Shown: positions 1 to 8,350 of the stretch, one piece after another
Numbering within the stretch: position 1 is the stretch's first letter
How the letters are laid out: each line of letters begins with the position of its first letter
Source of the DNA: Bacteroidota bacterium
GTDB lineage: Bacteria; Bacteroidota; Bacteroidia; Bacteroidales; Bacteroidaceae
NCBI GenBank assembly: GCA_023415545.1
Contig: JAEZKJ010000153.1
Coordinates: 1-25,041, forward strand
Direction: 5' to 3'
DNA: 25,041 nucleotides
Program-made: the position numbers and the translations under genes
Notes under the pieces: generated by a model
The model's database searches: none
The model's input: the letters and a program-made list of their open reading frames with translations, nothing else
Told to the model about the DNA's origin: nothing

Positions 1-4
1 AATG

Positions 5-37
5 AAAAAAGGCAATTACGTTAAAACGTAACTGCCT
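5..37 (-). terminator. Terminator of the distal tRNA-Arg gene
   Basis: An 11-bp hairpin (10-20 with 27-37) lies 20 bases past the 3' end of the tRNA and runs into a T tract on the minus strand. The one mismatch in the stem is A-C on the plus strand but G-U in minus-strand RNA, which fits termination of leftward transcription. Confidence 0.8.
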
Positions 38-54
38 AATTCTCATTTTCAATT

Positions 55-141
<87 letters not shown>

Positions 142-146
142 TGATA

Positions 147-177
147 CAAAAGTAGTAATTTTTTTTAATTCCTCAAA
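147..177 (-). promoter_or_regulatory. Bacteroidetes-type promoter of tRNA-Arg copy 1
   Basis: On the minus strand TTTG (174-177) is followed by 19 bases and then TACTTTTG (147-154). This is a perfect match to the Bacteroidetes primary sigma factor consensus TTTG-N19-TAnnTTTG. It sits about 17 bases upstream of the mature tRNA 5' end. Confidence 0.85.
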
Positions 178-213
178 GAGTAGAAGTGATTTCTAAACAG
201 ATTTTATCCAATA

Positions 214-543
214 TTAATGGCAATGACACCAGTCATAAAGGCCACAACTGCATGGAACACTCATTCTTTCAGATATATAGTCTCGGTAAAATATCCACAA
301 TTCTCTTTTTAGAATATTTTGAGATTCTTCATCTTTAGGATTTGTTAATGTTAACTCATATTCGGTTAAAAGTGATAACTCCGGCTCAACACCCAACCAC
401 AATATACAGTCCCATTGAGTATGCAATAGTGATAGATCATCGGGAGTTGCCACTGTAATATGTAACCCTTTACCAAATGAGTTTAAAAGTTCTTTTGCCC
501 AATTACCATCTTCTTTTATCAAAGTATATATTAGTATTTCCAT
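214..543 (-). CDS. Hypothetical 109-aa protein with Cys/His-rich tail
   Basis: I do not recognise this protein. It is 109 residues long, soluble and acidic, with no signal peptide or membrane segment. The N-terminal half alternates strands and helices (MEILIYTLIKEDGNW at the start). The last 12 residues, CSCGLYDWCHCH, hold four cysteines and two histidines, a plausible metal-binding or redox tail. The start is ATG at 543, and a near-consensus promoter lies just upstream (569-599). It sits alone between two identical tRNA-Arg genes that point the same way, bounded by the terminator of one and the promoter of the other. It may therefore be a single-gene transcript. The frame is open for 330 bases in AT-rich DNA and codes for a varied, plausible sequence, so I favour a real gene, but no homologue supports it here. 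Confidence 0.6.
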   Translation of the reverse strand: MEILIYTLIKEDGNWAKELLNSFGKGLHITVATPDDLSLLHTQWDCILWLGVEPELSLLTEYELTLTNPKDEESQNILKRELWIFYRDYISERMSVPCSCGLYDWCHCH

Positions 544-568
544 TACTTTCTAGTTTATAAATAAACAA

Positions 569-599
569 CAAAAGAATATCCTTTCTCATAAATCTCAAA
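569..599 (-). promoter_or_regulatory. Probable promoter of the 109-aa gene
   Basis: On the minus strand TTTG (596-599), 19 bases and then TTCTTTTG (569-576) match the Bacteroidetes consensus except for T instead of A at the second -7 position. It lies 25 bases before the ATG at 543. Confidence 0.45.
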
Positions 600-607
600 A
601 TATATAC

Positions 608-644
608 ATTAAAAATGAGCTATAAACTTTCGTTTATAGCTCAT
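608..644 (-). terminator. Terminator of the proximal tRNA-Arg gene
   Basis: A perfect 13-bp stem (615-627 with 632-644) closes on a GAAA tetraloop on the minus strand. It is followed by a short T tract, 9 bases past the tRNA end. Confidence 0.85.
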
Positions 645-650
645 TACATA

Positions 651-737
<87 letters not shown>

Positions 738-743
738 CGGTTG

Positions 744-774
744 CAAAGGTAGTACATATTTTCAAATCTCCAAA
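744..774 (-). promoter_or_regulatory. Bacteroidetes-type promoter of tRNA-Arg copy 2
   Basis: On the minus strand TTTG (771-774), 19 bases and TACCTTTG (744-751) match TTTG-N19-TAnnTTTG exactly. The -33 element begins only five bases after the stop codon of the upstream AbgT-like gene. Confidence 0.85.
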
Positions 775-779
775 GATTG

Positions 780-1508
780 CTAGTACTTTTTTTTATACTT
801 TTGAGCGCTATTAACTTTAAATATTTGTATTAAAGGTAGATAGCAAAACAAATTAAAGATAGTATATATAAGCTCTTCAGAGACTCCTATTGACTGAAGC
901 ATGTTTGAGTATATCAAAGAAGAAAAAAACTGCACGATAAAGAATAAAATTAAGAAGTAATCAGCGCATGTTCTATACAAAAATGTCATGCCATTTATTA
1001 TATCTCTATCATTCCTATATATGCCCGAAATATAGCCATATACCACACCGGTCAAACCAATACCAAAGGAGATTAAATAAAACAATCCCATTTCGAATGG
1101 TGAATTGGCCAAAGTACCCGTCACACTTTTTAATATAGCAAATGGTGAAAAGGTTAACCATGATACTATCGATATATATATAAGTAACGTTAACAAAGAA
1201 AGATATAGAGAACGCCTTTCTTTTCGTGTTATTCCTTGACGTAGAATTACTCGCCTTTTTAAAGTATCAAAAAAACCTGAATATATAGTTACTCCCAAGC
1301 CAATGAAGAGTATCATAACGATACCTAATGCCGGTTGGTTAATATAATTCGAGATAACACTTTTTAGTTCCCATCTTATTCCATCCGAGTTCAAAAGACT
1401 TTGAATGGAGCCAATACCATATACCTTTCCTATCCACGAAAACAGTGTTACAAGGATCGTGCCTAAGAAAAATATAGTAGCAAGATGTGGAAAATATCTA
1501 TTCTTCAT
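780..1508 (-). CDS. Half-size AbgT-family-like membrane protein
   Basis: An inner-membrane protein of 242 residues with about six hydrophobic segments. AbgT proteins are roughly 500-residue transporters or exporters, the E. coli member importing p-aminobenzoyl-glutamate. The stretch SLLNSDGIRW and the following segment resemble the AbgT N-terminal region. The later stretch YGYISGIYRNDRDIINGM and the segment after it resemble the middle of AbgT. The central part and the C-terminal half of AbgT, which hold its conserved substrate-site motifs, appear to be absent, so transport activity is doubtful. I chose ATG at 1508; an in-frame TTG three codons earlier is possible. The gene lies 31 bases after the response regulator and probably shares its transcript, which suggests a role in the same signalling unit. 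Family assignment is from memory of AbgT sequences. Confidence 0.6.
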   Translation of the reverse strand: MKNRYFPHLATIFFLGTILVTLFSWIGKVYGIGSIQSLLNSDGIRWELKSVISNYINQPALGIVMILFIGLGVTIYSGFFDTLKRRVILRQGITRKERRSLYLSLLTLLIYISIVSWLTFSPFAILKSVTGTLANSPFEMGLFYLISFGIGLTGVVYGYISGIYRNDRDIINGMTFLYRTCADYFLILFFIVQFFSSLIYSNMLQSIGVSEELIYTIFNLFCYLPLIQIFKVNSAQKYKKKY

Positions 1509-1539
1509 CTTCTTCAAGATTATCTAAATCATGTATTCG

Positions 1540-2226
1540 TTATTCGAAAGCTCGAGTAACCAATCTACAAGCGTTTACCCCACTCCTCTCCTCGGCGGTA
1601 AAGAGACGATTAACTAACTCGTTTTGACGTTTCTCGATAGATTTCACACCAAAAGGCATTCCTTTAAGATTAGTTATCATCTCCTTTGTATAACCTAGGG
1701 CAAGATGACGCAAAAGTCTTTCATCGTACTCATCGATATCGTAGTTTATTATGGCTTCTTGTCGTTTTTGATCCTGTATAACCGATTTCTTGAAACGTTC
1801 AACAATTTTCTCAAGTATAGGATAATTAAATACTAACTTTTTGCCATCTATAAGAGCCTTCACGTCAGTGCTTGTTAGCAACTCACCTGTTTTTAATATT
1901 ATGCCATCAGCACCTGCATCGAGTACGTCAACCCAAAGTCTTTCATTCAATATCTCACCTGTAAAGATGAGCACCTTAATATGTGGATACTCTTTGCGTA
2001 ATTTTGCACAAATCTCTACACCAATCGTGGTGGAACCTCCAAGTCCAAGATCAAGCAGTACCATATCAGGATGATTATCTTTCAGAAGCGCCCAAAACTC
2101 ATCCTCCGTCATCGCAGTACCGATAATCTGAGCATTAGGAATCTCACTTCTAAAAATCTCTTCGGTTCCTTTAAGTTCAAGTTTTACATCTTCTACAATT
2201 ATTACTTTAAAGTTCTTCTCATCCAT
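1540..2226 (-). CDS. Response regulator, REC plus LuxR/NarL-like HTH
   Basis: A cytoplasmic two-component response regulator of 228 residues. The receiver domain covers about residues 5-125. It has acidic residues E12/D13, phosphoacceptor D59 (in MVLLDLGLGG), T89 and K112 in their usual places. The C-terminal region (about 166-225, from YDERLLRHLALGYTKEMI) has the length and pattern of a LuxR/NarL-type helix-turn-helix, but it is divergent and its DNA target is unknown. I chose ATG at 2226. The longer frame from TTG at 2280 would add 18 residues and overlap the upstream gene. It starts 23 bases after the double sensor kinase stop, so the kinase is the obvious phosphodonor. The AbgT-like gene follows. 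No good promoter is visible in the 23-base gap. Confidence 0.88.
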   Translation of the reverse strand: MDEKNFKVIIVEDVKLELKGTEEIFRSEIPNAQIIGTAMTEDEFWALLKDNHPDMVLLDLGLGGSTTIGVEICAKLRKEYPHIKVLIFTGEILNERLWVDVLDAGADGIILKTGELLTSTDVKALIDGKKLVFNYPILEKIVERFKKSVIQDQKRQEAIINYDIDEYDERLLRHLALGYTKEMITNLKGMPFGVKSIEKRQNELVNRLFTAEERSGVNACRLVTRAFE

Positions 2227-2249
2227 AAACTTATATGTTTTTATAATTT

Positions 2250-5200
2250 TCAACTTATTTTTAATGGTATAGTAAACCAAATAGTATATCCACCTCCATG
2301 GGCAACAGAGGCATTGATTCTACATCCTCTCTTACCAATATATTCATCATGATCACGGATTATCTGTTTACAAATCAATAGTTCTGTTCCTATCATCACA
2401 CCATTTTCATCCACTCTTAACTTAAGGCTGTCAGGATAGAATATATTATTCAACTCCTCCTGACTCTTTTGCTCTCGTTCATCAGTAAAATCAAATCTCG
2501 CGAAGTCATATTCTCTATAAATATTCAATCTTATCCTGCCATCTTTTTTAAAGTAAAGGGCATTACTAATAAGATTCTCTATCATAAACTTCAATTCAAT
2601 TTCATCTCCTAATATATTAATATCTTCGGATTCAACAGAAAAATCAATATTACATGATAGTTTCTTAGTAGCATAATTGAAATATTTCAACGCATGAGCA
2701 TTTATAATAGATGAGTTGATAACAGATCTTTTAAATGTAACATCTGCCAACTGCCTTTGGGCACAACCTGTAAGAATAGTAAAGATATCTTTATAATATA
2801 CAATCAATTCATTAATAGTCTTTACATATTCATCATTATTCTGACTACTTTGCTCGGCATATATCTTGCTTACTATCTGTTTTATCTTATTTGGATAATA
2901 TATTGTTTCATGTTTTATTGTTGAAAGGCAATTATCAAGAACCATATTTTGCACATGTAAAAGATTCTCTTCATGACGTGCTCTTCTAAACTCATCCTGA
3001 GCAGTCTCAATATCTCTATGTTTTTTCTCTACCACTACCACCGAGTTATATACGACAATTGCCACATAACCTGAAACAATTTTTAGCATCAGATTTTCAT
3101 CCTCTTTACTACCTGATAAAACTCTTTTTATAGCTAGTACACCTACACATATTTTTTTATCCAATACTTCGATAACAAGCGGCATACATCTATAGAGGTT
3201 TTTATCTATCTCAACTTTATCATTGAATGAACGTTCCATCAAAGATATTATCTCATTATCATCGTCTGAATCAGAGGTCGTAGAAAAAATAAGTTTTTTT
3301 TCTTCTTCATTATATACGGCAACAGCGAGTAATGAGATAGGAATTAATTCGTTCATCTCATCAAATATTGAGTTAAGTAGCTTTTTAGTAACCTCATTTT
3401 CACTATTCATACGTAGGAAAGATGAAGAGAATAGTTTTTTGTTTATCTCCAACACCTGCTCAAGATTAAATCTATACATAAGCATATGCCTTGCATAAAG
3501 AATGTAATAACCTATTATGAGTATAAATAGAAGTACTATACATAGTATTATGGCAATAATTTTATTGTTGGAAGATACCTGCATTCGATTGCAATATTGC
3601 TCTAAAGATGTATCTTTACTTATCTGACGATAAAGTGAAGTATAAGCATTATTATTATAATTATAATTTGGTATTTCACCCAAAGCTAAAAAAGCAACAG
3701 CAATCTCGTTCCTTAAATCAAGAATAGCATAATAATCCGTATCAAAACCTTTATCAAACCATTGAAGTTCGGGTATTATACTTTGTGCATACATTTTTAG
3801 GAAAGGACCTTTTTGTGATCCATATTTTTTATAATGTTCATTTAAGAAATAAAGTGCACTATCAGCATAAAGAATTGCATCATTATAATATCCATGAACA
3901 TTACTGTCATATACTTTAAAGGCATATTCATTGGCTATAAACAGTAAACTATCATACTTCTCCTCATTTGCCTCTTTAACACTATTATGTGATATGTTAT
4001 CTGTTGGTTTTACAGTACAACTAAAAAAGGATAAAAGAAGAACAAATATCATGGTAAACTTTTTAAGAATACCTTTAGGAAGACGGAAATAAAATCTGCT
4101 TCCCTTACCTAAACTACTCTCTATATCAAATTTACATACTCGGAATATCTCATTTGTCTTCTTATATTTCTCTATTATTCCTTTACAATTCATGATACCG
4201 AAACCATACCCCTTATTTTTTTTCAACTCCTCTTTATCGGCACAGTTATCCATTCCTATGTTGCTACTATCGTATATCTTTTCTCCAAGTATTTGAGTAA
4301 TATCATCTTGAGAAATACCAGGGCCATTATCCTGAATAGAAATCTCAACATAATCATCGGTTTGAGTTGCATAAAGAGATATTTTACCATTTGCCGGAGT
4401 GTATTTCCTAGCATTTTCAGCAAGGGTATTTATCATAAAAAGTGTAAGAGCCTTATCTGCTTTTACCACAAAATCATTTTTCGTTACCTCAAGAGTTTGT
4501 TTTTTCATCTCAAAAGTACGTCTTCCTTTTTCGACAACTTCAAAGAGTGAGTTTATTTCGAAGTTTTCAATATTAAGCGATAGAGTACCTTGACGCATCT
4601 TTATCCAAGCTGCAATTATATCATTGTAATCATTAATCTTTGTTATAAGTTCATCAATATATTGCAACTTTGTTTCAGTCGAAGAGCTATTTTTATCAAC
4701 AGAATTTTGTAAAAGTTTACCTGTCTCATTTACAATTCTATCTATGAAAGGAGTTATACCTGTAACAACAAATAAAGAGGCTTTCTTTATAATATTCTGC
4801 TTTTTATTCTCGATGATATGTTGCTGAAAAATATATTTTTCCTTCTCAAGTCGTATTTTCTCATCACCCAACGATATAAAAGTGTTACCATTGTCAATGG
4901 TCCAATATATATACGGCAAAAGTATATTAATAAGGCTTTTATCTTCCTTATTAATTTTACTCTTACTTGAAATAAAAACTTTTCCTATTCTATTATTTGT
5001 CTCGATATCGACTATAGGATATGAAAGAGAGTTTTCAAAAAATGGCACCTCATTCTCTTCATCCAGAGTCAATAATTTAAAGTAGGCACAACCTATAAGC
5101 TGCTTAATTTCTTCACCTACTGCCTGATTTATGGATGAGAAAATATCTTCACTACTTGATATATCTGAAGGAACAGAAGCAGTTATTTGCCGACAAACAT

Positions 5201-6650
5201 CGATCGTTTTTCTAAGTTTCTCTATATAAATAGCATTCTTTTTCTTCCATTGACGATTAATGATCAACAAAAGAGTTATGATAAATATTATACCCAAGAC
5301 AACAACAATGAGCATACCCGTCAATAATTCCGACTCATGTTCCAACTTTTTATACCTACTCTCCAACTCTTTATCTTGTCGGGTATAATCCAATATATCG
5401 AGATAAATATTTCGATTATAATCCGACTCTTGCTTCATACCCAATGCTGAATACGTTACACTGAGTTGCTCGCGAAGTCGTGCAATCCACTCAGGAACAG
5501 TCTTTATTCCATCATTATTTATCCATTTCAACTCAATTGAAGTGGTATCCATTGGGATGTATGTACTCAATCTATCAGAACTATCAGTGCTATCATTTCT
5601 ATGATAATACTGCTTGTGATGTTTATTCACATAGTTTAAAGCTGTAGAGAGATTCTCCAGACCTTTTTCATACTCTCCTATTTCATTATAGTAAGAGGCA
5701 AGTGTTCTATAAGATCCTGAAATTTGGTACCAATCGCCATATTTTTTAAATAGCTCTAAAGCCTCGGTAGCAAAGTCCAAGGTAAGATCTTGCCATGAAA
5801 GACTATCACGGTTTATCAAACGGATAAGACCGGGATCTCTCTTCATGATAATATCATAATTCTTCTTATTTTTAAGAAGTTCAGCAATAGCTTGTGATGA
5901 GTTTGCCTCAAAATATGTATAGCCTTTATCACTGCTTAGCTTAAAACAGTTTATTAAATGAGTAAACTCACCAACAACAACATCCTCTTCATTATTTGCC
6001 TCATAAAGTCCACCCGACCCTATCATATAGTTGTAATATAGGTATTGAGCTGTATCGAGTGAAAGAATATTGTCAGCTTTTATCTTGTTAATAGATTCTA
6101 TTGCCAACTCATCCTGTTGTAAGTAGTAGTAATAAATAGATGATGTTATATAAAACTCCGAACGAGCATAATTAAGTCTATCAATATCATGTTTTGAGGT
6201 GATATTATCGATATCATCATCTATTCTTTTAAAGCGACGTAATGCACTGTTTCTATAGTCATAAAACTCTTTATTCATAGCACTACGTTGATAGATCTTC
6301 ATCAAATTTATATCAGCAATCAAATTTTCTATCTCATTAGTGCTCTCATTATATACCTGCTTTGAAAGTTTTTCAGACTGTTCAAAATCCATCTTCATAA
6401 ATTTCACAAAGCCCAAATTGTTTAAAGCTTCTGCTCTTCCCGATGGATAGTTGGATGATAAATTGTATGCCTCTTTAGCGGCGTTATACGATTTATTAAG
6501 ATCTTTATAGTGCATACGATATGACCAGTTGTTCAATGAATCAACCTTGGCTCTCTCTATATCTTTTGAAGGACGATTACAGGAAAATAGAGAGCATAAC
6601 ACAATGAACAACATTGAAAGAAATGGAGCAGAAAAAGATGTTCGACTCAT
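2250..6650 (-). CDS. Double sensor histidine kinase (tandem fusion)
   Basis: A 1466-residue membrane sensor made of two homologous halves. Half 1 has a lipoprotein-like signal (LFSC, C24), a TPR-like helical sensor to about 440, a membrane segment at 443-465, a GAF-like region (about 495-590), a dimerisation-like helix region and an ATPase domain. Half 2 starts with a second signal-like segment (863-878), a shorter helical sensor, a membrane segment at 1030-1052, a GAF-like region, an H-box-like helix and a degenerate ATPase domain. Half 1 keeps the N box (ENARKY, 745-750), G1 (DNGPG, 774-778) and G2 (GYGFG, 814-818) but has no His near P634. Half 2 has H1247 (KHETIYYP) but lacks the G1 and G2 glycines. 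The shared motif ALG at 402 and 989, with matching sequence after it, supports duplication. It may belong to the Bacteroides families listed as DUF5112/DUF5113, which I cannot verify. The response regulator follows 23 bases later. Confidence 0.88.
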   Translation of the reverse strand: MSRTSFSAPFLSMLFIVLCSLFSCNRPSKDIERAKVDSLNNWSYRMHYKDLNKSYNAAKEAYNLSSNYPSGRAEALNNLGFVKFMKMDFEQSEKLSKQVYNESTNEIENLIADINLMKIYQRSAMNKEFYDYRNSALRRFKRIDDDIDNITSKHDIDRLNYARSEFYITSSIYYYYLQQDELAIESINKIKADNILSLDTAQYLYYNYMIGSGGLYEANNEEDVVVGEFTHLINCFKLSSDKGYTYFEANSSQAIAELLKNKKNYDIIMKRDPGLIRLINRDSLSWQDLTLDFATEALELFKKYGDWYQISGSYRTLASYYNEIGEYEKGLENLSTALNYVNKHHKQYYHRNDSTDSSDRLSTYIPMDTTSIELKWINNDGIKTVPEWIARLREQLSVTYSALGMKQESDYNRNIYLDILDYTRQDKELESRYKKLEHESELLTGMLIVVVLGIIFIITLLLIINRQWKKKNAIYIEKLRKTIDVCRQITASVPSDISSSEDIFSSINQAVGEEIKQLIGCAYFKLLTLDEENEVPFFENSLSYPIVDIETNNRIGKVFISSKSKINKEDKSLINILLPYIYWTIDNGNTFISLGDEKIRLEKEKYIFQQHIIENKKQNIIKKASLFVVTGITPFIDRIVNETGKLLQNSVDKNSSSTETKLQYIDELITKINDYNDIIAAWIKMRQGTLSLNIENFEINSLFEVVEKGRRTFEMKKQTLEVTKNDFVVKADKALTLFMINTLAENARKYTPANGKISLYATQTDDYVEISIQDNGPGISQDDITQILGEKIYDSSNIGMDNCADKEELKKNKGYGFGIMNCKGIIEKYKKTNEIFRVCKFDIESSLGKGSRFYFRLPKGILKKFTMIFVLLLSFFSCTVKPTDNISHNSVKEANEEKYDSLLFIANEYAFKVYDSNVHGYYNDAILYADSALYFLNEHYKKYGSQKGPFLKMYAQSIIPELQWFDKGFDTDYYAILDLRNEIAVAFLALGEIPNYNYNNNAYTSLYRQISKDTSLEQYCNRMQVSSNNKIIAIILCIVLLFILIIGYYILYARHMLMYRFNLEQVLEINKKLFSSSFLRMNSENEVTKKLLNSIFDEMNELIPISLLAVAVYNEEEKKLIFSTTSDSDDDNEIISLMERSFNDKVEIDKNLYRCMPLVIEVLDKKICVGVLAIKRVLSGSKEDENLMLKIVSGYVAIVVYNSVVVVEKKHRDIETAQDEFRRARHEENLLHVQNMVLDNCLSTIKHETIYYPNKIKQIVSKIYAEQSSQNNDEYVKTINELIVYYKDIFTILTGCAQRQLADVTFKRSVINSSIINAHALKYFNYATKKLSCNIDFSVESEDINILGDEIELKFMIENLISNALYFKKDGRIRLNIYREYDFARFDFTDEREQKSQEELNNIFYPDSLKLRVDENGVMIGTELLICKQIIRDHDEYIGKRGCRINASVAHGGGYTIWFTIPLKIS

Positions 6651-6684
6651 ATCTACACTTTAGAATTTTGTTTGCTGTTTATCA

Positions 6685-6692
6685 CAAATGTA
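6685..6692 (-). promoter_or_regulatory. -7 element upstream of the double kinase operon
   Basis: TACATTTG on the minus strand matches TAnnTTTG exactly, 34 bases before the kinase ATG. No TTTG lies at the usual 19-21 base distance, so the -33 element is weak or the promoter needs an activator. It is divergent from the ABC gene promoter. Confidence 0.5.
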
Positions 6693-6744
6693 CAATAATA
6701 TTTTCATTTTGTAATATTATAGAGTTCAAAATGGAGATGTTTAA

Positions 6745-6752
6745 TATCTTTG
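6745..6752 (+). promoter_or_regulatory. -7 element upstream of the ABC gene
   Basis: TATCTTTG matches TAnnTTTG and ends 28 bases before ATG 6781. As with the divergent promoter, no clear TTTG is found 19-21 bases upstream. The two -7 elements are 52 bases apart, so a regulator binding between them could affect both genes. Confidence 0.5.
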
Positions 6753-6780
6753 CAAAGAGTTGATAAAAAACTGATTCGTG

Positions 6781-8262
6781 ATGAGAAACATAATAAAAAT
6801 TGAGAACGGAATAACACGACATCCTTCTTTCAGAATGAAAGAAGCTGTTAATTTCACACTTTGTGAAAGTGAGAATATTGCCATTGTAGGTAATAATGGT
6901 GCTGGAAAATCTATTTTGATAGATATAATTACAGGGAAGTATCCACTACTAAGAAACGAGGTTGAATATGATTTCTACCCTTCAACATCACAAATGGCTT
7001 TTGATAATATAAAATATATAACATTCCGTGACTCATATGGTGATGCTGATAATAATTACTACTATCAACAACGATGGAACTCACAGGACAATGATAACAC
7101 ACCTCTAATACGAGATCTCCTTCCCAAAAGTTGTAATAATGAACTAAAAGAGACTTTGTATAATCTTTTTCGCATTTATGATATATTAGATAAAAATATC
7201 CTTTTACTCTCAAGTGGTGAGATGCGAAAATACCAACTTACCAAAACACTACTTTCAAATCCGAGAGTATTAATAATGGACAATCCTTTCATAGGACTCG
7301 ATGCTAAGACTCGCAATCTATTGCACGACCTATTAAATGATCTTATTAAATTAACCTCTTTACAAATTATACTTGTACTATCAAAAACAGACGAAATTCC
7401 TCAGTTCATAACTCATGTAGTTGAGGTAAAAGATAAAGTGTGTGGTGAAAAAGTGGAGATAAATGAGTTTTTATCGAAGAAAGAACACATCAATATTTTG
7501 GATAATTATAAAGAGGATAAAATAATTAATTTACCATACACCAATAGTGAATATCACAATAATGAGATAGTTAAATTAAATAATGTATCTATAAAATATG
7601 GTGATAGAATAATACTTAAAGAGCTAAATTGGCAGGTTGATAATGGAGATAGATGGGCACTTATGGGAGAGAATGGATCAGGGAAATCTACCCTTTTGAG
7701 CTTAGTATGTGCTGACAATCCTCAGAGTTATGCTTGTGACATCTCACTATTTGGATACAAAAGAGGCTCGGGCGAAAGTATATGGGATATTAAAAAACAT
7801 ATAGGTTATGTGAGTCCTGAGATGCATAGAGCTTATTTGAAGAATATACCTGCTATCGACGTTGTTGCAAGTGGACTTCATGACTCGGTGGGACTTTATG
7901 TAAGACCTCGTCCTGAGCAAAGAGATATTTGCCTATGGTGGATGGATATTTTTGGTATTGAGCATTTAAAAGATGCCAACTTTTTACAACTGTCTAGTGG
8001 TGAACAGAGACTTATTCTTTTAGCTAGAGCTTTTGTTAAAGACCCGCAACTACTAATTTTAGATGAACCTTTTCATGGTTTAGACAATAATAATAGGGTT
8101 ATGGTGAAAAATATCATTGAAGCTTTCTGCAAAAGAAAAAACAAAACTTTAATATTTGTAACTCATTATCAAGATGAGTTACCTAGCGTTATTGACCATA
8201 AACTTATATTAAGGAAAAATGCTCCCTACTCTATAGAGAAAATATCCAATAGTTCACATTAA
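6781..8262 (+). CDS. Double-domain ABC ATPase, ModF-like
   Basis: A 493-residue cytoplasmic protein with two ABC nucleotide-binding domains and no membrane segment. Length and layout resemble E. coli ModF. Domain 1 has Walker A GNNGAGKS (37-44), signature LSSGE (143-147) and Walker B ending MDN (166-168). Asn168 replaces the usual catalytic Glu, and the switch His is not seen after it (LVLSKTDE). Domain 2 is intact: GENGSGKST (296-304), LSSGE (404-408), LILDEP with E429, and H462 in THYQDE. ATP hydrolysis is therefore probably asymmetric. Neighbours include no permease or binding protein, so a transport role, including molybdate, is not supported by context. I chose ATG 6781; the codon just before it is GTG and in frame. 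It diverges from the kinase operon. Confidence 0.85.
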   Translation: MRNIIKIENGITRHPSFRMKEAVNFTLCESENIAIVGNNGAGKSILIDIITGKYPLLRNEVEYDFYPSTSQMAFDNIKYITFRDSYGDADNNYYYQQRWNSQDNDNTPLIRDLLPKSCNNELKETLYNLFRIYDILDKNILLLSSGEMRKYQLTKTLLSNPRVLIMDNPFIGLDAKTRNLLHDLLNDLIKLTSLQIILVLSKTDEIPQFITHVVEVKDKVCGEKVEINEFLSKKEHINILDNYKEDKIINLPYTNSEYHNNEIVKLNNVSIKYGDRIILKELNWQVDNGDRWALMGENGSGKSTLLSLVCADNPQSYACDISLFGYKRGSGESIWDIKKHIGYVSPEMHRAYLKNIPAIDVVASGLHDSVGLYVRPRPEQRDICLWWMDIFGIEHLKDANFLQLSSGEQRLILLARAFVKDPQLLILDEPFHGLDNNNRVMVKNIIEAFCKRKNKTLIFVTHYQDELPSVIDHKLILRKNAPYSIEKISNSSH

Positions 8263-8350
8263 AAGTTCAATTTAACCGATTATTTTTAATATAACATTTT
8301 TAGAACTTAATTTGCAATTGTGTGTTTACTTTATATCCTTAATTAAAATT

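Noticed and set aside
3223..3498. Plus-strand frames inside the double kinase gene
   Set aside because: They are Ser/Leu/Ile-rich antisense shadows of a clearly coding frame.
4011..4090. A frameshift or sequencing error that merged two kinase genes
   Set aside because: The frame is continuous with no stop or ambiguous base. The combined topology is coherent, so an in-frame fusion is the simpler reading, though separate genes in relatives remain possible.
8311..8341. TTTG-N19-TATCCTTA as promoter of the phospholipase gene
   Set aside because: The -7 element is a poor match and ends only nine bases before the ATG, leaving almost no leader.
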